Shown: one piece after another, positions 37,413-50,345 of the stretch
How positions within the stretch are numbered: the first letter of the stretch is position 1
How the letters are laid out: each line of letters begins with the position of its first letter
NCBI GenBank assembly: GCA_019022495.1
Contig: JAFEKR010000067.1
Location: forward strand, 34,318 to 98,317
Length of the DNA: 64,000 bases
Source of the DNA: Epichloe hybrida
Taxonomy: Eukaryota; Ascomycota; Sordariomycetes; Hypocreales; Clavicipitaceae
Direction: 5' to 3'
Translations under genes and position numbers: made by a program
The notes under the pieces: generated by a model
Seen by the model: the letters and a program-made list of their open reading frames with translations, nothing else
What the model was told of the DNA's origin: nothing
Databases searched by the model: none

Positions 37413-38070
37413 CTGAACGAGATAAAGCGGAAGTTTGAGGAAAGGATCGTACTTAGCGGAATGACAAACAAGATACAGGCTGCGGCTAACTTAGTGCAGA
37501 CGGTACTATAACGCAGAAGAAGACCCCCACCTGCTAACAACAAACTAGACGCATAACTATATAAGGAGTAAAAGAAAAGATAGGAAGACTAGCATTCTAA
37601 TAGGTAATAGAGACAACACAGGCGCGGGAGAGAGCTAATAGAGGACTGCCTACTTACCTATAACCTAAAGGAAATCTAGAAATTCCATACTAGGCTTAAT
37701 AAGCATATCTCCTTTATAATAGTATAATTATATATAAGAAAGATTAGCCTTAATAAGTTTCTCTTCTAAAGGCATGTTCCTAGGGTAGCTTTACCCCTAT
37801 ATAGCTATAGTTATGTAGTTAAAGACTAGTACTATATAATTATTAACTACGCTAACTATAACTATAAACACCCCTAAATAAGATAGCCTAGAGACATATA
37901 GGAGGTAAGGCTAGCCTTAGACAATCCCCTAAAGGCAAGATATATTACAAAGTGATTCCTTAGCATAAGAAAACTCTAATACTATATATTAGCGCAAGAC
38001 CTAGCCTTTAGTTAACATAAACTAGGGGAGAATCTAGGCTACCCTAGAGGTAACTAAACTAACTAATAAA
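37413..38070 (+). pseudogene. 3' end of a LINE (Tad-like) ORF2, 5'-truncated
   Basis: Conceptual reading through stops gives LNKFLFQRHVPRVALP, then positions where the terminal zinc-knuckle Cys/His are Tyr, then ARYITKWFLSIRKLQYYILA. This order is typical of the extreme C-terminus of Tad/Jockey-type non-LTR reverse transcriptases. Catalytic RT parts are absent. Mutations are RIP-type. Confidence 0.55.
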
Positions 38071-39860
38071 CAGACACTATAGATAACTAGAGAGAGACAC
38101 TAGGTAAAATATTATAGCCATAGAGGTAGGCTAGATATAAGGTAAAATTACTCTATAATAGGAAGACTATAGGTCTAGAATAGTTATTAGATTAATTTTA
38201 AGTTAAAAAAGCTATAGGTATTATTTTACACTAGCTTACTACTGCCCCTTTACTAACCTAGAATTAGCCCTATTTCTCCTTAGGAATAGGGATTATATTC
38301 TTTATTACCTTACTCTTACCCTTAGCTAATAGGCTAGTGGCTAGGAGCTAGTTTGTCTTTACTACTTAGGTATTAAGCTACTAGAGCTAAAAGATAACCT
38401 TATTATGTTATTTCTCCGCAGACCTAGACCTAGCTAGGTCTAGGCTTACTATAGTAGCGCCCTATTTCTTCTTAGCGCGGTTTTTAGCATAGAGTTTCTT
38501 AACCTAAGCTATATAGTTCTCTAGGGCCTAGATAATTAAAGTTAGCTATAGAATAAAGCCACTACTAAGCTAGAGTAAAACCACTTATATTACTCCTAGT
38601 AACTATACTAGCCTAGGTCTTAACTAATTACTAATGTTCCCCTTACTAGCTAGTAATGTTTAGCTATAAGCAAATTAGCACTAGAGCAAGCTTAGAATAA
38701 GCATAGGAGTTAATATTACCTTAATATATATATAATTACAGACCTAATAATTAAAATAGGCGTTAGATATTACCCCTTTACATATAGATTAGCCTTACCC
38801 CTAGACTAGAAATAAACTAACTTACTAATAATATTATAGCACTAATAGCCCTTATTTTTAATAGATTATATCTTATAGGACACATACTAGATCTCTTATA
38901 GCTTACCTAGCTACCCTAGGTTAGACCTAGAAACAGGGTGAAATAAAGGTAAAGGGGACTTACTTCTAGGCCTTTTACCTTTACTTAATCTAATTACTTC
39001 TAGGTTAAGGACTTCCTTAGATACTTATCTAAGGTTATAAGTTCCTAGGCAGATTAAAGCTAAAATAGCACTAAAAATAAGGTACTTATAGAGCTTAGTA
39101 ATATTATAGCACGTTTTTCTATGTAAAACATTAGTATTTAAACTAGCACTAGACTAAAGAAGCCTTAAATAGCTCCTAAAAGGGATAGGAAGGAAAAGAA
39201 CCTATAGGAAATTTATTATAAGAAAAGGAAAAGGTTAGAACCTTAAGGGGGGAGGAGTCCTTTTTTATACTTAAGAGAGGGGGGGGGGACTAACTATAAT
39301 ATTAGCTAGAAAACAAAGCATAATATAAGTAAACGTATAGATAACGCATAACTAATCTAGGAGCAAAACCACCTAGTTACTAGGCCTAAATTACTTACCC
39401 CCTTACTATAATTAAATAAAACTATATGCTTAGACTTTATAAGATATCTAGACTAGTGCTAGGTTAGATTTAGCTAAAAAGTAAGGCACTAGAAGAGTCA
39501 GAAGTAAAGCAAATAAAAAGTAAATTATTATTACAAATCTAAATTCACTATACCCTAGGGTAAAGTAAGAGACGCAAAGCTAGGTCTAAGTAAGACTAGA
39601 CTAGTACTAAAGGGAGCTAGTTAGGACTATTACTATACTTTTTCCTTTCTTTTTTATTTTCTTTAGGATAAGGCTAGTATAAGCTAGCACTAAACACCTA
39701 TAATTAATTACACCTAATGCGGCGCAGACCTAGAAGAGGGTTAGCGCTAGCTTGTTAACAGATATAAGGGGGTTTTTCTTCCTAGCAAAGGGTTTTCCCT
39801 CTTAACTAAGCGAATGGAGTACTAGGAATAGCTACATAGTTAGCTAGCTAGTGTAAAGAA
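38070..39860. other. unresolved interior of CAGAG copy 1
   Basis: About 1.8 kb, moderately RIP-mutated. The minus strand gives short readable pieces rich in Lys/Arg near 38390-38540, but no family is recognised. A G run lies at 39280-39289. It may be LINE-derived or the decayed transposase region. Confidence 0.4.
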
Positions 39861-40371
39861 TATATATATATATTGTATTATATTGTATTATATTGTATTA
39901 TATTGTATTGTATTGTATTGTATTATATTGTATTTTTTATATAATAAAAGTAATAGTAAATCTAAGAAAAAAGATATTAAGATAAAAGAACTTTTAAAAA
40001 GTATAAAAAAAATTATTCTATAAACTAAACTAAGAATTACTTTATTAAGGTATATAATATCTATAATAAGCTTACTTTTATAAATAAGCTAAAACTTTAT
40101 AGATTTTTAAATAAATAACTAAATTATATATAAGAATAAGAATACTATAATTAAATCACTTAAAAAATCTACTATATAATGAATTTATATAATACTCCAC
40201 TTTTTTTTCCCCCTAATAATACATTGTATTGTATGTATTGTATTGTATTGTATTGTACTTTTAATACAATACAATACACAATATAATACATAGGGCAATA
40301 CAATACAATACAATACATCGAAGGGCCAAAAAATACAATACAATACAATACAACAATGCTCTGGACTAGCT

Positions 40372-41900
40372 ATTACTAATAGGGATAGACTAGTATAGGT
40401 TATTACTAGTAAGTAGTAAGGGTACCCCTTAAAAACATTACTTATTTATATTCTTATAAGACTAGAAGTATTTATTAAACTAATTACTTATAGAGATATT
40501 ATAGCTAGAATCTAATTTATTTAAAGAACCTCTTCTAAGTTTAACTCTAACTTTCTAGAAAAGAGCTTAGAATTAAAACCCCTAATTTAAGTCTTATTAT
40601 ATAAAGTATAGTAAGGTAATAACTTTACTATAGCTTAATTAAAGTTACTTAAAAGCGGTAATTTAGCTATATCCTAGATATAGTTAATTAGACTCTCTAA
40701 GCTATTAATATTTAAGAATTATATTTTTATTTCTTTAGGTATAAGGAAAGAAATTTTATTACTAACTTATAATAACCTTACTACTAGGCACTAAGGAGTA
40801 AGCAAAACTCTTTATTAGATTATAAATTAATATTATTAGCTAATAATAAAGAAAGATATAAAGGTATATATTAGTACTTATATAAATTATTAGACTTTAA
40901 AACTAAGGCATTATAAACTATATAGTAAGCTAGCTATATTACTAGTGCTTAATTACCCTTTTTAAGAATTATTAATAGATTTTATTACTAGACTTTTACT
41001 AGTAAAAGATTTAAATTAAACCTATAATGTAATTTTAGTTATTATTAACTATTTTATAAAATATAGTATTTATATCCCTATTTTAACGTAACTAACTAGT
41101 AATAGGCTAGTAACTATATATTACTTTTTACCCCTAGATAAATAGTTAGATAAAACGTTTAAACTAGGTCTTAGAATATTATTTAAGGGCTTTTGCTTAT
41201 ACTAAATAAACTAATTAGGTAAATAACCTATTAATAGCGTAATTTATATATAATATAAGCAATTACTTAACGCATAGCTACACACTAGTAAAGGCATTAT
41301 AAGGTTATAATCCTAGAGGTCTATAGTAAGTAGTAGTAAATATCCCTTTAGTAAATAATTAAGCTAAAAGTAAGACTTTAGTACTAAAAGAGAAGTATAT
41401 TATAATTAAGTAGCTTTTAAGTAACTTATAGACTTAGTATAAAAAGTATTATAACTAAAAGAGAATTCTAATAAGGTTTAAAGTTAGTAACTATATTTTA
41501 TTATTAATAAAAAACATTAACCTAAGATACTCTAGTAAGAAGCTAGCTATAAAGTATTTAGGCCCCTATAAAATTAAAAAGGTAATTAGAAATTATAGAT
41601 TAGTATATTAATTAAAATTACTACCTAGGACTTAATTATATAATATATTTAATATTACTAGTCTTAAACCTTTTAAAGGGAACCTAATTAATATAGAAAA
41701 TACGCCCTTACTATAAGATACTATTAAAGATAATAAATAAGAGTTTAAAGTTAAGAGAATTATTTTATATTACTATAATAGAAGGCATTATAAATATCTA
41801 GTTAAATAGAAGGGCTATAATACTTTAGAGAATTCTTAGGTATTAAAAAGGGATTTTATTACTAGAGAAATTATTAATAACTATAAGTAATAGCTAAGTA
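40372..41900 (+). pseudogene. Gypsy-1 integrase with C-terminal chromodomain, remnant
   Basis: Continues the pol frame after the nested element. The integrase zinc finger has both cysteines changed to Tyr (STYINYQTLK near 40865-40900). The core holds ELLIDFITRLL, and the chromodomain shows YLVK(stop)KGYNTLENS near 41790-41830. Gln and Trp codons have become stops by RIP. The chromodomain places it in the chromovirus branch. Confidence 0.8.
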
Positions 41901-41939
41901 ATAAAGTTAATATAAGGTAGTTATATTTTATAACTTAAT

Positions 41940-43842
41940 ATACTAAAGATATTAGAAAATAAAGTTAATTTACTTAGATAACTTAAATAATCTATTATAT
42001 AGCTACTAAGTACCTATCCCTTTATAATAGAGTTAGCCCTTAAGATTACTAGTCTCTTATTATTATTAGTAGCTATAAGAGCTATAAAGAAAAAGGCCTT
42101 AGGAGTATCTTTATTCTTAGAATCCCTCTCTTTATATATATAGACTTAAAGTGCACTAGAGAGCTTAATAAAACTAATATATTTAGGTAAATTAATAGTA
42201 TTTAGTATAAACTACTAGTAAGCTAGTTAAGTATTAGCTATATATATTAAGAAAGCTTATCTTTAGGATATTCTAGGCTATAAAGTAAAGAGAGTTTAAA
42301 ATATTAATCTAAGTCTTTAGATTTATAGTATTACTTAGTAATACTATTATAGTATATTTATTATATTTTACCTTATAAGTAATATTAGTAAACATTTAAG
42401 TATAGTAAATATAACTATACTTATTAGAATTTTTATAAACTAGGATAGTATTTTATAGCTTTTTCTTTATTTTTATAATAGGCTAGTAATAAGTTAGTAG
42501 TAATCTAGTATCTAGGAAATAGGATTATACTTACTTTATTTTAATAGTAATAGCTACCTTTAAAAGTAGCTTTAATAAGTTTAAATAGCCTATTATAAAG
42601 CTATATAATTTAAGCTAAAGTCTAGTAGTATATTAGTAATAACTAGGTAAATTCTAGTTAAGAGAGATATACTATAATATAGTTTTTATTATTTTAGAAG
42701 TAATAAGTATATTTTATTAAATAGCCTATTAAATATTAGCTATAAAGAAGTAATAAGTAAGTAAAGAAGTTATACTTAAAGATTTATTATATTTAGCTAG
42801 GAAGGTTTTTTTATTAATAAGGTATTCTAGAATCTTATAGGTATTGTTTTTTAGGAGGATATTCTATATTATTACTTACTAATAATAGTGTATATATAAA
42901 ATTTTCTTTAAAGTTATTTTACTAGTAGTAAGTTAGTAATAAAGATACTATAAAAATATAATAAACTTATAATAAGATTTTAGAAGAAGTTTACTTTAAA
43001 GTAAACTTCTTAAAAGACTTTATAAGAGATTTCTTAGTTAATAGATTTTCTTAAGGTATTAATAAAGGTAAAGTTTAGGTATAAGACTTAGATATAGTAA
43101 ACTAGCTATAAGTTAGCTATAATAGACTAGATAGGGAAGTTATACTAATAAGAGTATAAACTTATAAGCTAAATAAGGGTAAGAAACTAAGATAAATAAG
43201 GATAGATAATAATAATAATTAAGGACTAAAAGAGATTAATAACTACTAAGTAATAGTAATAAGAGAGCTATTACTTAGCTAGTAAGGGTAACTTATAAGG
43301 TTAAGGGATATTATAAAAGAAAGGAAAAGTATAAAAAGGGGGAAAAATCAGTCTCTTTTATATTAACCCTAGACCCCTTAAGTAATTTAATGCACTATAT
43401 ATAGGTAATTTATAAATTATAATAATAACTATTAGCACTACTAAACGCATATATACCTAATAGCTATAAGCTTATAGTAACTATAATATAAGCCCTTTAT
43501 TTAGACTATTTAAAACCCTAGCATTAGGTACCTTATTTATTTAACTAATTATAAAAATTAATATAGGTTATTTATATTATTTTTTCTAGCTATATAATAG
43601 GTAATAATATTTATTTTACTATAGTAAAGCTATATGTAAACTACTATTAGAACATTACTAACTATAATAAGGGGTTATTTTTAATTAGTAGCATTATTAT
43701 TATTATTTCTTTTTATTTACCTATATATCTAGATATAAGGTACCTTATCTTATTTTCCTTATAAAGCTCTAATATAGTAACTATACCCTAAGTAAGTAGC
43801 TTATTTTATAATTAAGGTTAATTATATATAAGGGGGGTATTA
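41940..43842. other. Gypsy-1 3' internal region, unresolved
   Basis: About 1.9 kb between the chromodomain and the polypurine tract. It is too RIP-mutated to read; no domain recognised on either strand. It could be a long 3' UTR or a lost extra frame. Confidence 0.45.
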
Positions 43843-44112
43843 TATTAGGAGCATAAAGGTTAAAGATAGGATATTTATTAAAGTAAGTCTTTAGAGAACC
43901 TTTAGGCTATATAAATAATAAAGAGGCTAGCTAGCTATAAGATAGTTATATGCTTATAAAGTAAGGTATTTATTAAAGACTACGCATATTATTAGTGCTA
44001 GGTTAGAGATTAAAACCTTCACGCACCTACCCCTAGCTAGCATCTATCTAGCAGTAACTGCGATAGTCTTAGCTATCACTTCGTTCTTAACCTTTTGGTG
44101 CAAGCCGTGACA
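43843..44112 (+). repeat. Gypsy-1 3' LTR, 270 bp
   Basis: Same length as the 5' LTR. The left half is heavily mutated, while the last ~90 bp and the first bases of flank (44020-44120) keep normal CpA/GC content and the ending GCAAGCCGTGACA. Confidence 0.9.
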
Positions 44113-44117
44113 CTTTG

Positions 44118-44700
44118 CAAACTACAATGCCTAAATAGCCATATAGCTTAAGAACGTGAAGTAATGTAAGGGCTAGAGCCCTATTAAATTTAGTATCTTC
44201 CTAGATTTACTAGAGATATACTTAGAAAGAGCCCCTAAAAAGTCCTATACCCTTATATTCTTTATAAAGTTACTCCCTAAGCTATAGGACTATATTAACC
44301 TATATACCTCTATTACTAGGAAAACATAAGAGAAAGTTATATAACTTACCTAGCGATTTTAGGAGGCTATGCTAAAGAGTAAGTAAAAGCCTAAATATTT
44401 AGGAGATAAGGGATTATATAAGAATCCCTAATATTATAGAAATAACTTACCCTAAGGTTATAGGCTATATAGAGATTAAAGGAATAAAGACTAGGAAAAG
44501 GGCCTAGCTATATACCTAAATAATAGTAAAGTTAGGGATAAGAGGTAATGTTATAACTATAATAGCCTAGACTACCTTATAAATAAATATAATAAGCTAA
44601 GGAAAGACCCCTAAGATAAATAAGGAAACTTCCTAAGGTAAAAGTAAAGGCCCTTACCTTTGCCTTAAATACTAAGGTACTAATTAGGCGTTAATTCTAT
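44118..44700 (+). pseudogene. Gypsy-2 gag remnant with zinc knuckle
   Basis: Continues the gag frame cut at 29222. A helical capsid-like stretch is followed by a CX2CX4HX4C knuckle in which Cys and His codons have become Tyr (CYNYNSLDYLINKY near 44550-44595). Stops are RIP-type. Confidence 0.65.
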
Positions 44701-45149
44701 ATACTAGTTACTATTTATAGGCATAAAGATATTAAAATAGCGGCGAACCTAGATAGCTACGCTAAGCTTAATATTATTAGCATTAAATTTATAAGAAACT
44801 ATAAGCTTAATTAGGCTAAGGCTATAGTACCTATTCTCTAGGTAATAAGGGCCCTTATAGTCCCTTAATATAGTGTTTATAAGGTACTTATTACTATTAA
44901 AGACTTAAGAGAGAAAGAAAAGGACCTTAAGCTACTATATATAGCTATAAATAAAGACCTAAGAGTAAGGGGAAGCCCTATCTTAATTAGGATATATATA
45001 CTTACTAAAGAATATATATATCTTTATTTATACTCTTAAGAGTAGTAGTTTAAGAAAAAGAAAATAGCCTTTTTACTTATAACTCCCTATAAGTTTATAA
45101 AGGTAATATATAATAAGGCTATTATATATGCTATTATAGAAGTTATAGA

Positions 45150-47372
45150 AGATAAGTTTATTACCCTTAAAGATAATAAGGAGGTAAAAGCATATAAAAC
45201 TATTAAAGATATCCCTAAGGAACTATATAAGTTTAAAGATATATTTATAGTAAATAAGATAGGTAGTTTACTATTAAGAAAGGAGACTAATTATATAATT
45301 AACCTAATACCTAGTGCCACGCCCCTATATAGACTAATTTACCCTCTCTCCTAAAATAAGTTAAAGGAGCTTTATAAATATATTAATAAAAACCTATAAA
45401 AAGGCTAGATAAGACCCTTTAAGAGCCTTATAGGCATGCCTATTCTATTTATACTAAAGAAGGATAAAATACTTTAACTATATATGAATTATTAGGGACT
45501 TAATAGAGTAATATAGAAGAATTACTACGCTCTCCCCCTAATTTTAAAGATCCTAGACTAGTGCTAAGAAGCCTATTACTTCTTAAAGATTAATATTAAG
45601 GATACTTACTATTAAATTTATATTAAAGAGAGTAATAAGTAAAAGACTATATTTTATACTTACTATAGACACTATAAATACCTTATAATACCCTTTAGGC
45701 TAACTAATACACTAGTTACTTTCTAAAGCTATATTTATAAAGCGCTTTATAGGCTAGTAAATACTATTTATATAGTGTATTTAGATAATATCCTTATTTT
45801 CTTAAAAATATAAGAGAAGTATACTATATATATTAAGGAAGTTTTAGAATATATAAGGTTAGTAAAGTTATATATAAAACCCTTAAAGTGTTTATTTTGC
45901 TAGGAATTAGTGGAATTCCTAGGGTTTATTCTATTAGTTAATAGTATTTTAATAGATATATATAAAGTAAATATAATCTAAGACTAGAAGAAGCCTATAA
46001 GCTTTAAAGATATATAGTCCTTCCTAGGATTCTATAACTTTTACTAAAGGTTTATTTACTAATACTCTAGGATTATAGTACCCTTATATATACTAATAAA
46101 AGGTAGTTAAAATAGTATTTAGACTAGGAAGTTTATATTTAGGGAAAGAGAATAGCTAGTGTTTAACTAGCTAAAAGATACCTTTTAATAGGCACCTCTT
46201 CTCTATTATTATAACCTAAGTTAGCTAGTGTGTATTAAGATAAATGCTTTAGTCTTTATAATAGTAGGAATCTTGTCTTAGTAAGATAATAAGGGCTAAT
46301 AGTATTCTATAGTATTTTAGTTAAGGAAGTTTATAGATACTAAATATAATTATAGTATAGTAAATTAGGAGTTACTTACTATAGTAAAGTTATTTAAATA
46401 CTAGTAACACTATATTAAAGGCATAGTAACCCTAGTGAAGGTTCTATTAGATTACTATAACTTATAGACTTTTATAAAGTAATAGAAGCTAAATAGAAAA
46501 TAGGCTAGATAGTATATATTTCTTTACCCCTTTTACTTTATAATTAGGCATAGACCTAGGAAGAGTAACCTAGTGAATACACTATTAAGATAGTTTAATT
46601 ATAAAGGTAAACCCTTAATAAATAAGTTACTTTTACTAGAGCTTTAAAAGAAAATAGTAGTTACTAAAGAACTAGTAAAAGAAAAAATACTAATATATAA
46701 GAGAAAATATAGTAAAATACCTTTAGGGGAGGAGAATACCCTAGTCTTAGTAAAGAGGCTTAGTAAGATACCTTTAAGGGAGGAAAATACCCTAGTTACT
46801 ATAGAGAGAGCTCTAGAGGCTAGAGTAGCCTAGTTAAGAGGCTAGTTAGCCACTGTAAATCTAGTGAAAGATTAGCTAAATAAGGGTAATTTCTAGGAGA
46901 AAGTAGTGTGTGTCTAAGATATTAGTATAGTATAAGAGATATAGGAGACTATTAAGCTACTAAATCCTTACTAATCTAGGCTAAATAAACTATTAGTGTA
47001 ATTACTATAGAAGGCATAGGATTAAGATTTAGATTTATAAAGGTAAAATAGTAAGATTAATAATTCCCTAGTAAGAGGCAAGGAAAAAGCTAGTCTATGG
47101 TTATATAGTATAAGGGGCCTTCTAATATACTAAGACTAAGTAGTTATTCCTTAGGAGCTTATCTTATAATAGAAGCTTTTATAGCTATACTATAATAATT
47201 TACTAGTAAGTTACTTTAGGACTAAACACACTCTTAAGCTATTAAAGCGTTACTTCTAGTGGCTAGGTATAAGTAAGTTAGTATTTAACTATATTATAAG
47301 CTATAGGGTCTGCTAGTAGGTAGTGGCTAGAAGGCATTACCTATATAGAAGCCTTAAATCCTTACTAATACT
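45150..47372 (+). pseudogene. Gypsy-2 RT/RNase H and integrase start, remnant
   Basis: Reading through stops shows the RT order with GMPILFILKKDK, the box VYLDNILIF near 45775-45800 and EFLGFILLVNS. RNase H and an integrase zinc-binding segment (YRVCQQVVARRHYLYR, ending near 47370) follow. The frame is cut by the element at 47381. Confidence 0.78.
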
Positions 47373-48515
47373 ATAGTAACCAGAGTATTGTTTGTATTGT
47401 ATTTATTGTATTTTTTCGGAAAAATTTGTATTTGTATTGTATTTGAAAAAATTTATATTTATTGTATTATATTGTATTAAATACAAATTATTTTGTAGTG
47501 TAGTTAGTGTAGTAACTACACTAACTACAAACAATACAAATGTATTGTTAGGTAAAAAAAAAGTGGGACTTTTTATTACCTAAGGTTATTATTAGGATTA
47601 AAAGAGAATTAGTTAATAGAAACCTTTTATTATTAGCTATTTTATCTAATTAGTTATATAATTTATAATTTATAATATTATACTATTTTAAATATTTTAC
47701 TATAACTAGTGTTATATATAATATTATAACTTTTTAATAATACTATTATACTTATTACTTTATTTTACTAATATAACTTTAAGAAAAACCTTCTAATTAT
47801 TTTATTTACTATTATTAGGAATTATTTTATATTTCTTTTATTAATTTAATTAAAAAATACCCTAAACTAATATAATTAAATTAAATTAGAAATCTAAATA
47901 AATATCTATAAGTTAATAGACTATATACTTAGTACCTAAATATTATTATTAATAAAATAAGAACTTAAAAAAAGCTTAAACTATTTATTTACTATTTAAA
48001 CTAATTAAATATTACTTTAAGCTTTATAATTCTAAAGCTTTAAGAAGTTATATATAGTAACTTTATATATCTTATTATAATAATATATAAAGAAAGAATA
48101 TAATAGAAAATATTTATAATATTTATAATATTTTAATAGATTCTTAATAGTATATTTTAGTTACCCTATATAGCTTAAATAAGCTATAGAAATAAGTTTA
48201 ACTTATTTTTAAAAATAATAGTAAGACTAACTTTTATATAATATACTATACTTATTATAAGAGATTTAATAACCTTAATTACTATTATTACTATTATTAC
48301 TATTATCTTACTTTTATTATTATTTTAAAAAACATAAAAAAGAAAACATTTTTATAATATTAATATTTTTAAAAACCTTAAAATACTAAGTTATTAAAAA
48401 CTATAGCTTTTACTATAGTAATTTACTTATAATTACTAGTATTTATATTTTATATATTTATTAGTTATATATATTTTATTAAACTTTAACACTAATAATA
48501 TTCTAAGTAATATTA

Positions 48516-50345
48516 GTATTTTAAGCTATTCTAAGGTATTCTAAGGTATTCTAAGCTATTCTAAGCTATTCTAAGCTACTCTAAGCTATTCTAAGCTAAT
48601 ATAAGCTAACATAAGCTAATATAAGCTATTCTAAGCTAATATAAGCTAATTTAAGCTATTCTAAGCTAGTATAAGCTATTAGAAGCTATTATAAGCTATT
48701 ATAAGCTATGATAAGCTATTATAAGCTATTATAAGCTATTATAAGCTATTATAAGCTATTATAAGCTATCCTAAGCTATCCTAAGCTCGTATAAGCTATC
48801 CTAAGCTCGTATAAGCTATCCTAAGCTAGTATAAGCTAACTTAAGCTAGTATAAGCTACCTTAAGCTATTAAAAGCTATCTTAAGCTATCTTAAGCTATT
48901 ATAAGCTATTATAAGCTATGTTAAGCTATTTTAAGCTGTTTTAAGCTATTATAAAGTTATTATAAGCTATTATAAGCTATTATAAGCTATTATAAGCTAT
49001 TATAAGCTATTATAAGCTATTATAAGCTATTATAAGCTATTATAAGCTATTATAAGCTATGCTAAGCTAGTATAAGCTATGCTAAGCTAGTATAAGCTAA
49101 CTTAAGCTAGTATAAGCTATCTTAAGCTATCTTAAGCTATCTTAAGCTATATTAAGCTATTATAAGCTATTATAAGCTAGTATAAGCTAGTATAAGCTAA
49201 TATACGCTATTATAAGATAGTATAAGCTAGTATAAGCTAGTATAAGCTATGTTAAGCTATCTTAAGCTATCTTAAGCTATCTTGAGCTAATAGAAGCTAG
49301 TATAAGCTAGTATAAGCTATTATAAGCTATTGTGATAATCTAGGCTTTGCCTAGACCTAGTAATATAGGCGTTAATTGCATAAGTTATAGGGACTTGTAT
49401 AATGCGTATTCTTTTGCCTATAGCGTAATAGAATTAGGGTTAAACCTACATAGTAGCGCAGGCACCCGCGATTAGCCCTATAGGCTAGCGTATGATATTT
49501 ATATAAGTCACCTAAGGTTATAGGTTTAAACTAGCTACATATATAAAAAGGTACACTATAAGGTAGCTATAATAGGGTTCTTCCTAGGCTTATAGGGAAA
49601 AAAGAGGGTCCCTAGGGGATACATAGTATTACTAGCTTATAAGGGGTTAAGGGGTTATAGGAAGAAGATTACCTAGGGAAAGAGCCTATATAATAATCTA
49701 GGCTTTGCCTAGACCTAGTAATATAGGTATTAATTACATAAGTTATAGGGACTTGTATAATACGTATTCTTTTGCCTATAGCGTAATGGAATTAGGGTTA
49801 AACTCATATAGTAGTGCAAGCACCTGCGATTAGCCTTATAGGCTAGACTATGATAGCTATAATATACTATTATAACCTAATATATGCTATTATAAGCTAA
49901 TATAAGCTAAAATAAGCTAATATAAGCTATTCTAAGCTATTCTAAGCTATTCTAAGCTAATATATTATAAGCTATTATAAGCTATCCTAAGCTAGTATAA
50001 GCTATCCTAAGCTAGTATAAGCTAACTTAATCTAGTATAAGCTATCTTAAGCTATTAAAAGCTATCTTAAGCTATCTTAAGCTATTATAAGCTAGTATAA
50101 GCTAGTATAAGCTAGTATAAGCTATCTTAAGCTATCTTAAGCTATCTTAAGCTATTATAAGCTATTATAAGCTAGTATAAGCTAGTATAAGCTATTGAAA
50201 GCTATAATATACTATTATAACCTAATATATGCTAGTATAAGCTAATATAAGCTAACATAAGCTAATCTAAGCTATTCTAAGCTATTCTAAGCTAATATAA
50301 GCTAATATAAGCTATTCTAAGCTATTCTAAGCTATAATAACCTAT
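48516..50345. repeat. 10-bp satellite (ATAAGCTATT)n, interrupted
   Basis: Arrays at 48516-49330 and 49861-50345 have units ATAAGCTATT, CTAAGCTATT, TTAAGCTATC and close variants. These are in constant 10-bp register for long runs. The two parts were one array before the element at 49331-49855 inserted. Confidence 0.93.
49331..49855. mobile_element. TRIM-like miniature LTR element, 525 bp
   Basis: Two 167-bp direct repeats (49331-49497 and 49689-49855) enclose 191 bp. The repeats start TGTGATAATCTAGGC / TATAATAATCTAGGC and end TATGATA. The 5-bp duplication GCTAT flanks it at 49326-49330 and 49856-49860. It has no coding capacity, which fits a terminal-repeat retrotransposon in miniature. The priming site and polypurine tract are not certain. 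Confidence 0.75.

Larger units (their letters stand above)
33227..40363. mobile_element. CAGAG-terminated element, copy 1, with 8-bp TSD
   Basis: Ends are CAGAGCATTG (33227-33236) and CAATGCTCTG (40354-40363). The 8-bp target duplication GACTAGCT lies at 33219-33226 and 40364-40371. CAATA/TATTG pentamer arrays adjoin both ends, followed on the right by a TATTAGG...AAAAAAGTGG block shared with other copies. The inside holds 10-bp and 99-bp tandem repeats, a Tc1/mariner insertion, a LINE remnant and unresolved DNA. An 8-bp duplication fits hAT or KDZ-type transposition. No transposase of its own was recognised. Confidence 0.85.
29223..44112 (+). mobile_element. Gypsy-1: chromovirus with intact LTR pair and 5-bp TSD
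   Basis: Two 270-bp LTRs (29223-29492 and 43843-44112) are flanked by the target duplication CTTTG at 29218-29222 and 44113-44117. The less mutated LTR copy ends GCCGTGACA, giving the canonical TG...CA form. A G-rich polypurine tract (43831-43837) precedes the 3' LTR. The coding remnants are RT/RNase H (31.4-33.2 kb) and integrase plus chromodomain (40.4-41.9 kb), separated by a nested 7.1-kb element. Removing that element leaves about 7.7 kb, a normal size. It inserted into the gag region of Gypsy-2. Confidence 0.9.

Noticed and set aside
47392..47583. 63-aa frame in the repeat block
   Set aside because: It lies inside the inverted arm of CAGAG copy 2 and reads pentamer repeats.
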